Assembly: GCA_002413095.1 (NCBI GenBank)
Contig: DHWI01000153.1
Span: forward strand, 1 to 12,298
Direction: 5' to 3'
DNA from: Thermoleophilia bacterium UBA5186
GTDB lineage: Bacteria > Actinomycetota > Thermoleophilia > Gaiellales > Gaiellaceae
DNA length: 12,298 bases
Program-made: the position numbers and the translations under genes
Shown here: positions 1-6,446 of the stretch, piece after piece
Layout: the number at the start of each line of letters is the position of its first letter
Numbering within the stretch: position 1 is the stretch's first letter
The notes under the pieces: generated by a model
What the model was told of the DNA's origin: nothing
What the model saw: the letters and a program-made list of their open reading frames with translations, nothing else
Database searches by the model: none

Positions 1-36
1 GCCATGTACGAGCGGATGGGCTTCGTCAGGAACTAA
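1..36 (+). CDS. C-terminal end of a GNAT-family N-acetyltransferase (partial, 5' end outside window)
   Basis: The first reading frame from base 1 runs eleven residues, AMYERMGFVRN, to a TAA at 34-36. The pattern (A)-x-Y-E-R-x-G-F is the usual ending of the GNAT acetyltransferase fold, where the Tyr and the Gly-Phe turn lie next to the acetyl-CoA site. Only this tail is visible, so substrate and full length cannot be judged. An alternative is any protein with a chance YERMGF ending, but this string just before a stop is very typical of GNAT enzymes. The gene shares its strand with the phosphoesterase-like gene that follows 84 bp later. A short inverted repeat (37-42 with 66-71, CCGGAC/GTCCGG) lies just after the stop and may be a weak terminator. 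Confidence 0.6.
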   Translation, partial: AMYERMGFVRN

Positions 37-102
37 CCGGACGCCTCGGACGTCTGTTGCCTCGGGTCCGGGATCGGAGTAGGTTCGTCCCGTTTCCGAC
101 TC

Positions 103-114
103 GGGAGGGGAGAG
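103..114 (+). promoter_or_regulatory. Shine-Dalgarno region of the secreted phosphatase-like gene
   Basis: A purine run GGGAGGGGAGAG ends six bases before the ATG at 121. Its AGGGG core is about ten bases upstream, a workable ribosome-binding distance. It supports the ATG at 121 as the start, as does the signal peptide that begins there. The rest of the 84-bp gap (37-120) shows no convincing -35/-10 pair. Confidence 0.6.
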
Positions 115-120
115 AGCCTG

Positions 121-2349
121 ATGCTGAGAACGACAAGACTCGGCGTCCTGTGCGCGGTCGCGTTCGGATGCCTCCTTGCAATCGGTGCCGGTGCCGCCAC
201 CACGAGCGCCGCCACACCATCCGCACGGTCGATGCCGGCCGCCACGGGCTGCGCGCTCAAAGGGCCGATCAAGCACGTGGTCTACCTGCAGTTCGACAAC
301 ACGCACTACAGCAGGGACAACCCGAGCGTTGCGTCCGACCTGGAGCAGATGCCGCACCTGCTCAACTTCCTGAAGTCGAACGGGACGCTGTTCACGAACG
401 ACCACACGGTCCTGATCTCGCACACCGCGGGCGGGATCCTGTCGACCCAGACCGGCCTCTACCCCGACCGGCACGGGCAGACGGTCTCGAATTCCTACTT
501 CTATTACACGCCGAGCAAGGTCCCGGCGTTCAGCACGTCGTTCAAGTACTGGACCGATCTCGTGGACGATTCGACCGGGGCGAACGATGCGTTCGCGAAC
601 ATGGTCACCGGCGGACAGAACACACCTGCGCCGTGGGTGCCGTTCACCCGGGCGGGCTGCGACTTCGGCGCGGTCTCGCTCGCCAACATCGAGCTCGAGA
701 ACACGGGCACCGGCCCGTACGGCGACATGTCGGAGGCGTTCGGCACCGGCTCGCCGGAGTGGACTGACGCGGTGGCCTCCAATGCGGCCCCGTCCGGAAC
801 GGCGGCCCGCGCGAGAGCGCTGACCGACTATGTCGGGATTGCGATTCACTGTGCCAAGACCGCCGGGAACATCTGCGCGTCCAACTTCACCAATGCGACG
901 AACTCCCGGCTCGACAGGCTCCCCGACGAGCCAGGCGGGTACCTCGGCTACAACGCCCTCTACGGCGCGAAGTACGTCGACCCGGCGATCGCGGGCGGCA
1001 GCGCCTGCGTCAGCGACACGAGTGGTTTCCCGGTCACGGATCCGTTCGGCCGGTGCGGCTTCCCGGGCTTCGACTGGGCGCTCGCAAAGAACACGCTTGG
1101 CTACCTGGCCCAGATGCAGGAGGCAGGCGTACCGATCACGTGGGGCTACGTCTCTGACGCCCACGACAACCACACGTCTTCGTTCCCGGCTCCGTTCAAC
1201 CCGGGCTTCCCGCGCGCTTCTGGCCCGGGTGAGTCGGACTACAAGGCACAGCTGAAGGCCTACGACGACGCGTTCGCGGCCTACTTCGACCGGCTGAAGG
1301 CAGACGGGATCGACCAGAGCAATACACTCTTCATGGTCACGGTCGACGAGGGTGACCAGTTCGCCGGCGGCATCGGCACGCTGCAGACGGACGGCTCGCT
1401 CGCGTACGCGCACACGAACTGCTCGTGGACGACGACGCCTGCTTGCCCGTCGAACCAGATCGGCGAGGTCAACCTGAACCTCAAGGCGAAGATGCCGGCG
1501 GGCACTCCGACGTTCTCGCTGCACAGGGACTCTGCGCCGACCTTCTACGTCAACGGCCAGCCCGCCCGCACCGACTCGACGCTGCGCACGATGGAGCGCA
1601 ACGTCCTCGGGCTGAACGCAATCGACCCGTACGTCAGCCCGACGGCGGCGCCGGTCTTCGTGCAGATGGCCGACACCGTCGAGGAGCAGGCCCTGCACAT
1701 GGTGAACTCGGATCCGGCCCGAACACCGAGCTTCACCGCATTCGGCGATCCGAACTACTTCATCACCGACGCCGGCCCGTCCTGTGGCAGTAACCCATGC
1801 ATCGATTACCACTTCGCGTGGAGCCACGGCGACATCCAGCCGGTGATCAGAACGACGTGGGCCGGTTTCGTCGGGCCGGGGATCCAGACCAACGGGGTCG
1901 ACAACAAGACCTGGACCGACCACACGAACGTCCGGCCGACGATGCTGCTTCTGCTCGGCCTCAAGGACGACTACGGCCACGACGGCCGGGTTCTGATCGA
2001 GGGCTTGGACAAGAAGGCGCTGCCGAACACCTTGTTCGAGCACAGCAAGACGACGACCGAGCTCGGGGCGATCTACGAGCAGCTCAACGCCCCGTTCGGC
2101 AGCTTCGCCATGGACACCCTCACCGCTTCGACGAAGGGAATCCGGAGCACTGACGAGAGCGTCTACGAGTTCTACGAGACCCACATCCAGAACCTGACGA
2201 ACCAGCGGGACGACCTCGCCTCGCAGATCAAGTCCGCGCTCGACGGCGCGGCCTTCAACGGCCAGCAGATCAAGGAGAAGCAGGCGAAGGACTGGATCGC
2301 ACAGGCGCAGAGCCTGATCGACCAGGCGGCCGCCCTGGCGGCGACGTAA
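121..2349 (+). CDS. Secreted alkaline-phosphatase-superfamily protein (phosphoesterase/phosphodiesterase-like)
   Basis: 742 aa. Residues 1-31 form a Sec-type signal peptide (MLRTTR, then a hydrophobic stretch ending in AATTSA), so the protein is exported. The mature start KHVVYLQFDNTHY (51-63) carries the first expected metal-binding Asp (D59). SHTAGGILSTQTGLYPDRHG (100-119) matches the nucleophile segment of nucleotide pyrophosphatase/phosphodiesterases; by spacing from TGLYP the nucleophile is probably T102. Other candidate metal ligands are D346 and H351 (SDAHDNH), D409 (TVDEGD) and H569 (FAWSHGD). The usual Asp-His pair is here Asp-Glu. VDNKTWTDHTNVRPTMLLLLG (593-613) is the common closing motif of this fold. 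The last 60 residues are predicted helical. Several Cys pairs suit an extracytoplasmic protein. Substrate unknown; fold confident, exact reaction inferred. It converges with the pseudouridine synthase gene, with seven bases between the stops. Confidence 0.8.
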   Translation: MLRTTRLGVLCAVAFGCLLAIGAGAATTSAATPSARSMPAATGCALKGPIKHVVYLQFDNTHYSRDNPSVASDLEQMPHLLNFLKSNGTLFTNDHTVLISHTAGGILSTQTGLYPDRHGQTVSNSYFYYTPSKVPAFSTSFKYWTDLVDDSTGANDAFANMVTGGQNTPAPWVPFTRAGCDFGAVSLANIELENTGTGPYGDMSEAFGTGSPEWTDAVASNAAPSGTAARARALTDYVGIAIHCAKTAGNICASNFTNATNSRLDRLPDEPGGYLGYNALYGAKYVDPAIAGGSACVSDTSGFPVTDPFGRCGFPGFDWALAKNTLGYLAQMQEAGVPITWGYVSDAHDNHTSSFPAPFNPGFPRASGPGESDYKAQLKAYDDAFAAYFDRLKADGIDQSNTLFMVTVDEGDQFAGGIGTLQTDGSLAYAHTNCSWTTTPACPSNQIGEVNLNLKAKMPAGTPTFSLHRDSAPTFYVNGQPARTDSTLRTMERNVLGLNAIDPYVSPTAAPVFVQMADTVEEQALHMVNSDPARTPSFTAFGDPNYFITDAGPSCGSNPCIDYHFAWSHGDIQPVIRTTWAGFVGPGIQTNGVDNKTWTDHTNVRPTMLLLLGLKDDYGHDGRVLIEGLDKKALPNTLFEHSKTTTELGAIYEQLNAPFGSFAMDTLTASTKGIRSTDESVYEFYETHIQNLTNQRDDLASQIKSALDGAAFNGQQIKEKQAKDWIAQAQSLIDQAAALAAT

Positions 2350-2356
2350 GGAACGG

Positions 2357-3046
2357 CTAGAAGACCAGCCGTCGCAAGGAATCGACCTCGGGCCCGGTGA
2401 GCTCACGAGACTCACCGGGCCCGAGGCCATCCAGGGTCAGGCCCCCGTAGCGGCTGCGGTGAAGCTGGACGACTGGATGGCCGACCGCCGCGAGCATCCG
2501 CTTCACCTGGTGCTTGCGGCCCTCGTGGAGGACGAGCTCGACGCGGCTCGGCCCGAGGCGGCCGGCCTTCGCCGGTGCGGTCGGCCCGTCGTCCAGGTCG
2601 ATCCCTTCGGCAAGGGCGCGGATCGCCTCGTCGGAAGGCTCGCCCTCCACGTCGGCCTCGTAGGTCTTCTCGACCCCGTAGCGCGGATGGGCGAGCCGGT
2701 GCGCGAGCTCGCCGTCGTTCGTGAGCAGCAGCGCGCCGGTCGTGTCGGCGTCGAGGCGCCCGACGGGAACCACGCGCGAGGCATGGTCGACGAGGTCGAC
2801 GACCGTCGGCCTCCCCTGCGGGTCGCGCGCGGTCGTGACGACGCCCGCGGGCTTGTGGAGGAGCACGTAGGCGAGCGTTTGCGGCGCGACCGCGCGGCCG
2901 TCGACCTCCACGCGGGCGGCTCCGTCGACGAACGTGTTCAGCTGCCCGAGCTCGCCGTTCACGGTTACTCGGCCGGCCTTGATCAGCTCGTCGGCACCGC
3001 GCCGCGAGGCGACGCCGGCACGAGCGAGGTACGCGTTCAGCCTCAC
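2357..3046 (-). CDS. rluB: RluB/RsuA-family rRNA pseudouridine synthase
   Basis: 229 aa from the GTG at 3046. Isomerises a specific uridine in rRNA to pseudouridine; the RluB branch acts on 23S rRNA, the RsuA branch on 16S. An S4 RNA-binding domain opens the protein (VRLNAYLARAGVASRRGADE, about residues 1-45). The catalytic core carries VGRLDADTTGALLLTNDGE, whose Asp (D99) is the family nucleophile. KTYEADVEG and EGRKHQVKRMLAAVGHPV follow, with the closing LHRSRYGGLTL. The frame stays open another 38 codons upstream to 3160, but that stretch is low-complexity Arg/Ala sequence lying over the divergent GYD gene, whereas S4 proteins of this family start at (M/V)RLN. No Shine-Dalgarno precedes the GTG; an AATAAT six bases upstream suggests a leaderless transcript. 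In many bacteria this gene directly follows scpB. The symbol is by family; the modified base is not proven. Confidence 0.9.
   Translation of the reverse strand: MRLNAYLARAGVASRRGADELIKAGRVTVNGELGQLNTFVDGAARVEVDGRAVAPQTLAYVLLHKPAGVVTTARDPQGRPTVVDLVDHASRVVPVGRLDADTTGALLLTNDGELAHRLAHPRYGVEKTYEADVEGEPSDEAIRALAEGIDLDDGPTAPAKAGRLGPSRVELVLHEGRKHQVKRMLAAVGHPVVQLHRSRYGGLTLDGLGPGESRELTGPEVDSLRRLVF
2386..2426. terminator. Perfect 16-bp inverted repeat between convergent genes (possible terminator)
   Basis: CCTCGGGCCCGGTGAG (2386-2401) is followed by a nine-base spacer and its exact reverse complement (2411-2426). It lies inside the last codons of the pseudouridine synthase gene and 37 bp after the stop of the convergent phosphatase-like gene. 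It is therefore placed to stop the plus-strand transcript. No T-tract follows on either strand, so a classical intrinsic terminator is not shown. A weaker stem (2353-2358 with 2367-2372) lies between it and the two stops. Confidence 0.4.
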
Positions 3047-3066
3047 GTGGTCATTATTGGCGGCGG
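3047..3066. promoter_or_regulatory. 20-bp divergent promoter gap with an AT-rich core
   Basis: Only 20 bp separate the GTG of the pseudouridine synthase gene (3046, minus) from the ATG of the GYD gene (3067, plus). Its centre TCATTATTGG (3051-3060) is the only AT-rich patch nearby. Read on the minus strand it gives AATAAT (3058-3053), five of six matches to TATAAT and six bases before the GTG. Read on the plus strand CATTAT (3052-3057) gives four of six, nine bases before the ATG. Neither gene has a clear Shine-Dalgarno, which fits leaderless mRNAs. No good -35 box was found for either direction. Inferred. Confidence 0.35.
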
Positions 3067-3357
3067 ATGCCGCACTACATCTCTTTGATGCGCTGGACGT
3101 CCCAGGGGCTCGCCGGGCTCCCGGCCTGGCGCGAGCGTGTCGAGGACGGCGAGCGGACAATCACGGAGGCGGGTGGGACGCTCGTCGGCGTGTACGTGAC
3201 GCTCGGCCGGTACGACGTGGTCGAGATCTTCGAGGCGCCGGACGACGAGACGGCGGTCGAGATCCTGATGAAGCTCCAGCGCTACGGCGCCGAGCAGACC
3301 GAGACGCTGCGCGCGTTCACGCGCGAAGAAGCCGAGAAGATCGTCCGCCGGCTCTAG
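3067..3357 (+). CDS. GYD-domain protein (small alpha/beta barrel family)
   Basis: 96 aa. The whole protein fits the GYD family: MPHYISLMRWTSQG at the start, GGTLVGVYVTLGRYDVVEIF in the middle (the G-R-Y-D that gives the family its name), EAPDDETAVEIL, then TETLRAFTREEAEKIVRRL at the end. These proteins resemble ferredoxin-like dimeric barrels. No enzyme activity is established for the family that I know of, and none is claimed here. The ATG is chosen because the family begins M-P-x-Y-I-x-L; a later in-frame Met (residue 8) would cut the first strand. It is divergent from the pseudouridine synthase gene and convergent with the nitroreductase gene. Its TAG overlaps that gene's TAG in the shared palindrome CTAG. 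Confidence 0.85.
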   Translation: MPHYISLMRWTSQGLAGLPAWRERVEDGERTITEAGGTLVGVYVTLGRYDVVEIFEAPDDETAVEILMKLQRYGAEQTETLRAFTREEAEKIVRRL

Positions 3358-3863
3358 TCGAGGTACGCAACGTAATCCTCCGGCGGTCGGCGCTCTTTCC
3401 TAGCCGGCTCGGAGCGCGGCGGGCCGAGGTGGATCAGGCCGACGAAGCGCTCGCCCTCGGGGAATCCGACTGCGTCGCGCCCGCGCTTCGTGCGCAGCAC
3501 CGCGGGTGTCCGCCAGTACGACGCGAGCCCGCGGGCCTGCGCGCCGAGCAGCACCGCGTACACGGCGCAGGCGGTCGCGTGGAGGTCTTCTTCGTCCTGC
3601 ACGAGGTCGCCTGACAGCTTCGCCGAGGCGACGACGAGGGTCGGAGCGCGATCCAGCTTGAGCGCCTCGGTCGGGCCGCCAGCCTCCTTCAGCCGCGCGA
3701 GCGTCTCCGACCCGAGGACACGAAAGCGCCAGGGCTGCGTCAGGTGGTGGTTCGGCGCCCAGCGCGCGAGCGCGAACAGCTCGTCGAGCGTCTCGTGCGG
3801 AACGGGTGCCGGCCCAAACGACTTGTGCGTCCGCCGGGTGCGAACGGCTGCTTCGAGATCCAT
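3354..3863 (-). CDS. Nitroreductase-family FMN oxidoreductase
   Basis: 169 aa from the ATG at 3863. Predicted FMN-dependent NAD(P)H oxidoreductase. The N-terminal RTRRTHKSFGP (8-18) is the flavin-phosphate-binding R-R-T/S-x-x-x-F motif. ARWAPNHHLTQPWRFRVL (33-50) is the typical A-P-N/S-x-x-x-x-Q-P-W-R-F signature, closest to the short YdjA-like branch. HATACAVYAVLLGAQARGLASYWRT (95-119) forms the dimer helix, and VGLIHLGPP (141-149) is the last strand. The frame extends upstream to 4031, but those residues lie over scpB, and the ATG at 3863 has a purine run (GGCGGGG) in front. It starts ten bases after the scpB stop, so it is probably the last gene of the scpA-scpB transcript. The substrate is unknown; flavin reductase or dehalogenase-type roles are also possible. 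Confidence 0.85.
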   Translation of the reverse strand: MDLEAAVRTRRTHKSFGPAPVPHETLDELFALARWAPNHHLTQPWRFRVLGSETLARLKEAGGPTEALKLDRAPTLVVASAKLSGDLVQDEEDLHATACAVYAVLLGAQARGLASYWRTPAVLRTKRGRDAVGFPEGERFVGLIHLGPPRSEPARKERRPPEDYVAYLD

Positions 3864-3873
3864 CCCCGCCAGA

Positions 3874-4473
3874 TTAGGCGGAACGTTGCTCGGCCACGGA
3901 GTGCAGCCGCGCGAGGATCTCGTCCGAGCTGTCTCCGAGGTCGTCGAGCCGTGGAAGCTCGGAGAGCGAGTCGAGCCCGAACACGCGCTCGAACAGCGGC
4001 GTCGTCCGGTAGCGAACGGCGCCTCCGGCATCCTCGCGCCCGGCTTCGGCGATCAGGCCGCGCTCGACGAGGCCTGCGACCGCCGAGTCGGCGGCAACCC
4101 CGCGGATGCGCGCGATCTCCGGCCTGGAGCACGGACCGAGGTAGGCGACGATAGCGAGCGTCTCGAGTGCCGCGGGCGACAATCCTCGCTGCACGGGCCG
4201 CTCGAAGAGCCGCGAGCACGCCTCCGCGGCGTCCCGCGAGGCCCGGAACGCGAACCCCCCGGCCACGCGCTCGAGCACGATGCCGCTGCGGCCTTCCCGA
4301 TACCGCTCCGCGAGCAGGCCGAGCGCGGTCTCGACGCGCTCCTCGCCGTCGTCGGCCGCGATCGCGAGCTCCTCGACGGAGAGTGGCGCCGACGCGACGA
4401 CGAGCAGCGCCTCCACCGTCCGGGCGAGCTGGTCGAGCGGGTTGGAAGAGATCAGGCGGAGCGGAGCGTCCAC
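3874..4473 (-). CDS. scpB: Segregation and condensation protein B (ScpB)
   Basis: 199 aa, normal length for the family. ScpB dimers bind the kleisin ScpA and complete the Smc-ScpAB condensin that compacts and segregates the chromosome. The protein has two winged-helix domains. The first is about 15-90 (RTVEALLVVASAPLSVEELA, then GFAFRAS). The second is about 97-170, with the family signature LSPAALETLAIVAYLGPCSR, IRGV-x-x-D-S, LVERGLI and YRTTPLFERVFGLDSLSELP. It starts at a GTG that overlaps the end of scpA by 22 bases; a Shine-Dalgarno AAAGGA seven bases upstream decides this start. The overlap implies translational coupling, matching the stoichiometric assembly of the two proteins. The C-terminal tail after 175 is acidic and variable. 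Confidence 0.93.
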   Translation of the reverse strand: MDAPLRLISSNPLDQLARTVEALLVVASAPLSVEELAIAADDGEERVETALGLLAERYREGRSGIVLERVAGGFAFRASRDAAEACSRLFERPVQRGLSPAALETLAIVAYLGPCSRPEIARIRGVAADSAVAGLVERGLIAEAGREDAGGAVRYRTTPLFERVFGLDSLSELPRLDDLGDSSDEILARLHSVAEQRSA

Positions 4474-5303
4474 GTGCTGGTCCTTTCGGAGTCGGAGACG
4501 GTTTCCTCCCTGGCGACGCGAATCGGCGCGAAAGGAGCGGCCTGGTCGATCGTGATCTCGCCCGAGCGCCGCAGCTCGAGCAGCGCGAGGAAGGCAACCG
4601 CCTGATCGATGCGCGGCAGGTCGGCGACCTCCGCGTCGAAGTCGAAGCGGCGCCGGCGGCCGAGCACTGCGCGGAAACGCTCGAGGAACTGCGAGACCGG
4701 GGGAAAGCGGAGCGCCATGTGCGCAAGCGAGAGCTGCGGCGGATCGGTGGCGAGGACGCGCAGCACGGCCGCGAGCCCGGCCGGGTCCTGCGGAGCGAGC
4801 TTCTGCTCCGGCCGCGGGGCGAGAGGCGCAGGGCCGAGGCGGAAGAACCGGTCGCGTTGGGCTTCCAGCCGCTCGGCGAGCCAGCCCGCCGCGTCCTTCA
4901 TCCGGCGATACGCGGCGAGCCTGCGCGCCAGCTCCTCAGCCGCCTCCTCGGGCTCGAGGTCGGCAAGCTCGGCCTCCTCGTCGGGGAAGAGCCCACGGGC
5001 TTTCAGCTCGAGCAGCGCGGAGACGAGCACGAGGAACTCACCGCAGGCGTCGAGGTCGAGCTCAGGCGCGTCCGCGCGCCGCGAGGTAGCTGGGGCGGCG
5101 GTCGTGTCGGTCGAACCGTCGTGTATCGCCGGCGAAACCGGACGCGTAGCGTTCTCGGCGAGCCGTTCGAGAAACGCGAGCACGATCCCGGCCACGTCCA
5201 CCTCGGCCAGGTCGAGCTCCTCCTTCAGCACGAGCGTCAGGAGCAGGTCGAACGGGCCCTCGAACGCGTCGAGGTCGAGCGCGAGCTCTCGCACCGCAAG
5301 CAT
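4452..5303 (-). CDS. scpA: Segregation and condensation protein A (ScpA, kleisin)
   Basis: 283 aa. Kleisin subunit of the Smc-ScpAB condensin: its N-terminus binds one Smc neck, its C-terminus the other Smc head, and the middle binds the ScpB dimer. LDAFEGPFDLLLTLV (11-25) is the classic opening of the family. EFLVLVSALLELKARGLFP (89-107) is the long N-domain helix ending in K-x-R-x-L-x-P. EELARRLAAYRRMKDAA (123-139) starts the ScpB-binding region, and IDQAVAFLALLELRRSGEI with QAAPFAPIRV (232-263) is the C-terminal winged helix. Residues about 50-82 are a Thr/Ser/Ala/Pro-rich stretch where most ScpA proteins have only a short acidic link. The ATG at 5303 has GAGGA (5311-5315) seven bases upstream. 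It is the first gene of the scpA-scpB-nitroreductase unit, 177 bp downstream of lgt. Confidence 0.92.
   Translation of the reverse strand: MLAVRELALDLDAFEGPFDLLLTLVLKEELDLAEVDVAGIVLAFLERLAENATRPVSPAIHDGSTDTTAAPATSRRADAPELDLDACGEFLVLVSALLELKARGLFPDEEAELADLEPEEAAEELARRLAAYRRMKDAAGWLAERLEAQRDRFFRLGPAPLAPRPEQKLAPQDPAGLAAVLRVLATDPPQLSLAHMALRFPPVSQFLERFRAVLGRRRRFDFDAEVADLPRIDQAVAFLALLELRRSGEITIDQAAPFAPIRVAREETVSDSERTSTWTLRSA
4481..4486 (-). promoter_or_regulatory. Ribosome binding site of scpB inside scpA
   Basis: The minus strand reads AAAGGA seven bases before the GTG at 4473-4471. It lies within the last codons of scpA and supports the overlapping GTG start over a later in-frame GTG (near residue 20), which would remove the first helix of ScpB. 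Confidence 0.6.
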
Positions 5304-5480
5304 CTAGTGGTCCTCGCGGTGCCATTGCCGCGTCGCTCGGGTGCGAGCAGCAAGCGAGGCAAGGACGCAGGGAGCGCTCGTAGCCGCAGTGCTACGGGCG
5401 CGACTGAGGACGCCGCATCGCGCCGTCTGATCGCGCACGAGCGACACGGATGATGGTGCCGCGAGGGCCACATTTAGAAC
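5304..5480. other. lgt-scpA intergenic region
   Basis: 177 bp without a gene. It holds the scpA ribosome binding site (GAGGA on the minus strand, 5311-5315), a small stem (5335-5339 with 5344-5348), and hairpin element A described at 5369-5447. No open frame here looks coding. Near the lgt stop the sequence becomes locally less GC-rich (CACATTTAGAAC, 5469-5480), and a minus-strand promoter for scpA could lie in this gap, but no clear boxes are visible. Confidence 0.5.
5369..5447 (+). repeat. Hairpin element A (possible dispersed noncoding repeat)
   Basis: The element begins with AGGGAGCG (5369-5376) and ends with CGAGCGACAC (5438-5447). Between them is an 11-bp stem, GCGCTCGTAGC (5374-5384) pairing with GCTACGGGCGC (5391-5401) around a six-base loop, with one G-T pair. 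The same two boundary motifs surround a different hairpin at 6522-6447 on the other strand, at almost the same length (79 versus 76 nt). Upstream of the first motif both also share an AGCG(A/G)G. This suggests one family of small noncoding repeats, resembling REP-like elements. Whether it is mobile, transcribed or a terminator is unknown. Confidence 0.5.
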
Positions 5481-6413
5481 CTAGCGCGAGGGACGGACGC
5501 GGCCCCTCGGGATTGCCATGGCCGGACCCTTCCGCGGAGCCGCACCATGCACCTCGTCGTTGCCGCGGCGGAAGAACTGCCACCAGACGAAGAAGCCGGC
5601 CGACGCGACGAAGCAGATGATCGAGATCCACGCGTTCAGCCGCAGCCCGGCGATGTGATGCGCTGGGTCGACGCGCAGCAGCTCCTCGAAGAACCGCCCA
5701 AAGCAGTAGAGGGCGACGTACAGGGCAAACAGCGCCAGTGGTCGGATCCTGAAGCGCCGGCCGATCACGAGCAGGACGCCCACGATCGCCACATCCCAGA
5801 TCAGCTCGTACAGGAACGTCGGGTGATAGCCGGACGCGCCCTGGTAGGCGGGATCGAGCCCGGCCTGGTGATTGATGTCGATCTCCAACTTCCAGGGGAG
5901 GTTGGTCGGCTTGCCGTAGAGCTCCTGATTCCACCAGTTGCCGAGGCGGCCGATGCCCTGGGCGAGGAGGATCCCCGGGGCGACCGCGTCCATGAACTCG
6001 CGCACGGAGTGCCGCGCGCGCCGAGTGATCCAGGCGCCGACGAGCGTTCCGAGCGCGATCCCGCCCCACACGCCGAGACCGCCCTGCCACACCGCGAAGA
6101 TCCCGCGCCACTTCGGGTCGGGCACCTCGTTCCAACTCGTGATGTCGTGGTAGGCGCGCGCGCCGACGATCCCCGCTGCGACGCCCCAGACCGCGATGCG
6201 GAAGATCAGATCCCAGTCGCGCGGCTCGGGGTCGCCGCCGTGGGCGCGGTACCAGGCGCTCCATTTGGACGGGTTCGTCCAGCGCAGGCCGGTCAGCCCG
6301 ATGCACGCCAGGATGCCCGCCAGGAGCATCAGGCCGTACATGTGGATCGTCAGCGGGCCGAGGGTGATCCCACTCGAGTGCGGCGACGGGATGGAGGCGA
6401 GTACGGCGAGCAC
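5481..6413 (-). CDS. lgt: Prolipoprotein diacylglyceryl transferase (Lgt)
   Basis: 310 aa integral membrane enzyme. It moves a diacylglyceryl group from phosphatidylglycerol to the lipobox Cys of prelipoproteins, the first step of lipoprotein maturation. Visible motifs: HMYGLMLLAG (24-33, the H-x-Y-G motif), WQGGLGVWGG (109-118), the signature GIGRLGNWWNQELYG (153-167) with R156, N159 and E164, HPTFLYE (197-203), and GRFFEELLRVDP (239-250) with R247. Seven or so hydrophobic segments fit the known topology. The position of E. coli His103 is W117, a change I recall as usual in actinobacterial Lgt. The tail after 282 is basic and variable. The start is GTG at 6413: the opening LAVLASIPSPHSSGI fits the family, though no Shine-Dalgarno is clear. 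The window also encodes a probable substrate, the small lipoprotein at 9226. Confidence 0.95.
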   Translation of the reverse strand: MLAVLASIPSPHSSGITLGPLTIHMYGLMLLAGILACIGLTGLRWTNPSKWSAWYRAHGGDPEPRDWDLIFRIAVWGVAAGIVGARAYHDITSWNEVPDPKWRGIFAVWQGGLGVWGGIALGTLVGAWITRRARHSVREFMDAVAPGILLAQGIGRLGNWWNQELYGKPTNLPWKLEIDINHQAGLDPAYQGASGYHPTFLYELIWDVAIVGVLLVIGRRFRIRPLALFALYVALYCFGRFFEELLRVDPAHHIAGLRLNAWISIICFVASAGFFVWWQFFRRGNDEVHGAAPRKGPAMAIPRGRVRPSR

Positions 6414-6446
6414 GCGCCGGGCATTCTGCCGCGCGCCGGCGTCAGC

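Noticed and set aside
3047..3160. N-terminal extension of the pseudouridine synthase to an upstream start
   Set aside because: The 38 extra residues are low-complexity and overlap the GYD gene; the S4 domain starts exactly at the GTG at 3046.
3864..4031. N-terminal extension of the nitroreductase
   Set aside because: The extra residues lie over scpB in another frame and look nothing like a nitroreductase; the ATG at 3863 follows the scpB stop by ten bases.
3490..4605. A 371-codon plus-strand open frame
   Set aside because: Antisense to the nitroreductase gene, scpB and part of scpA; composition is typical of a shadow frame.
4167..5453. A 428-codon plus-strand open frame
   Set aside because: Antisense to scpB and scpA; Arg-rich, no recognisable motif, no ribosome binding site.
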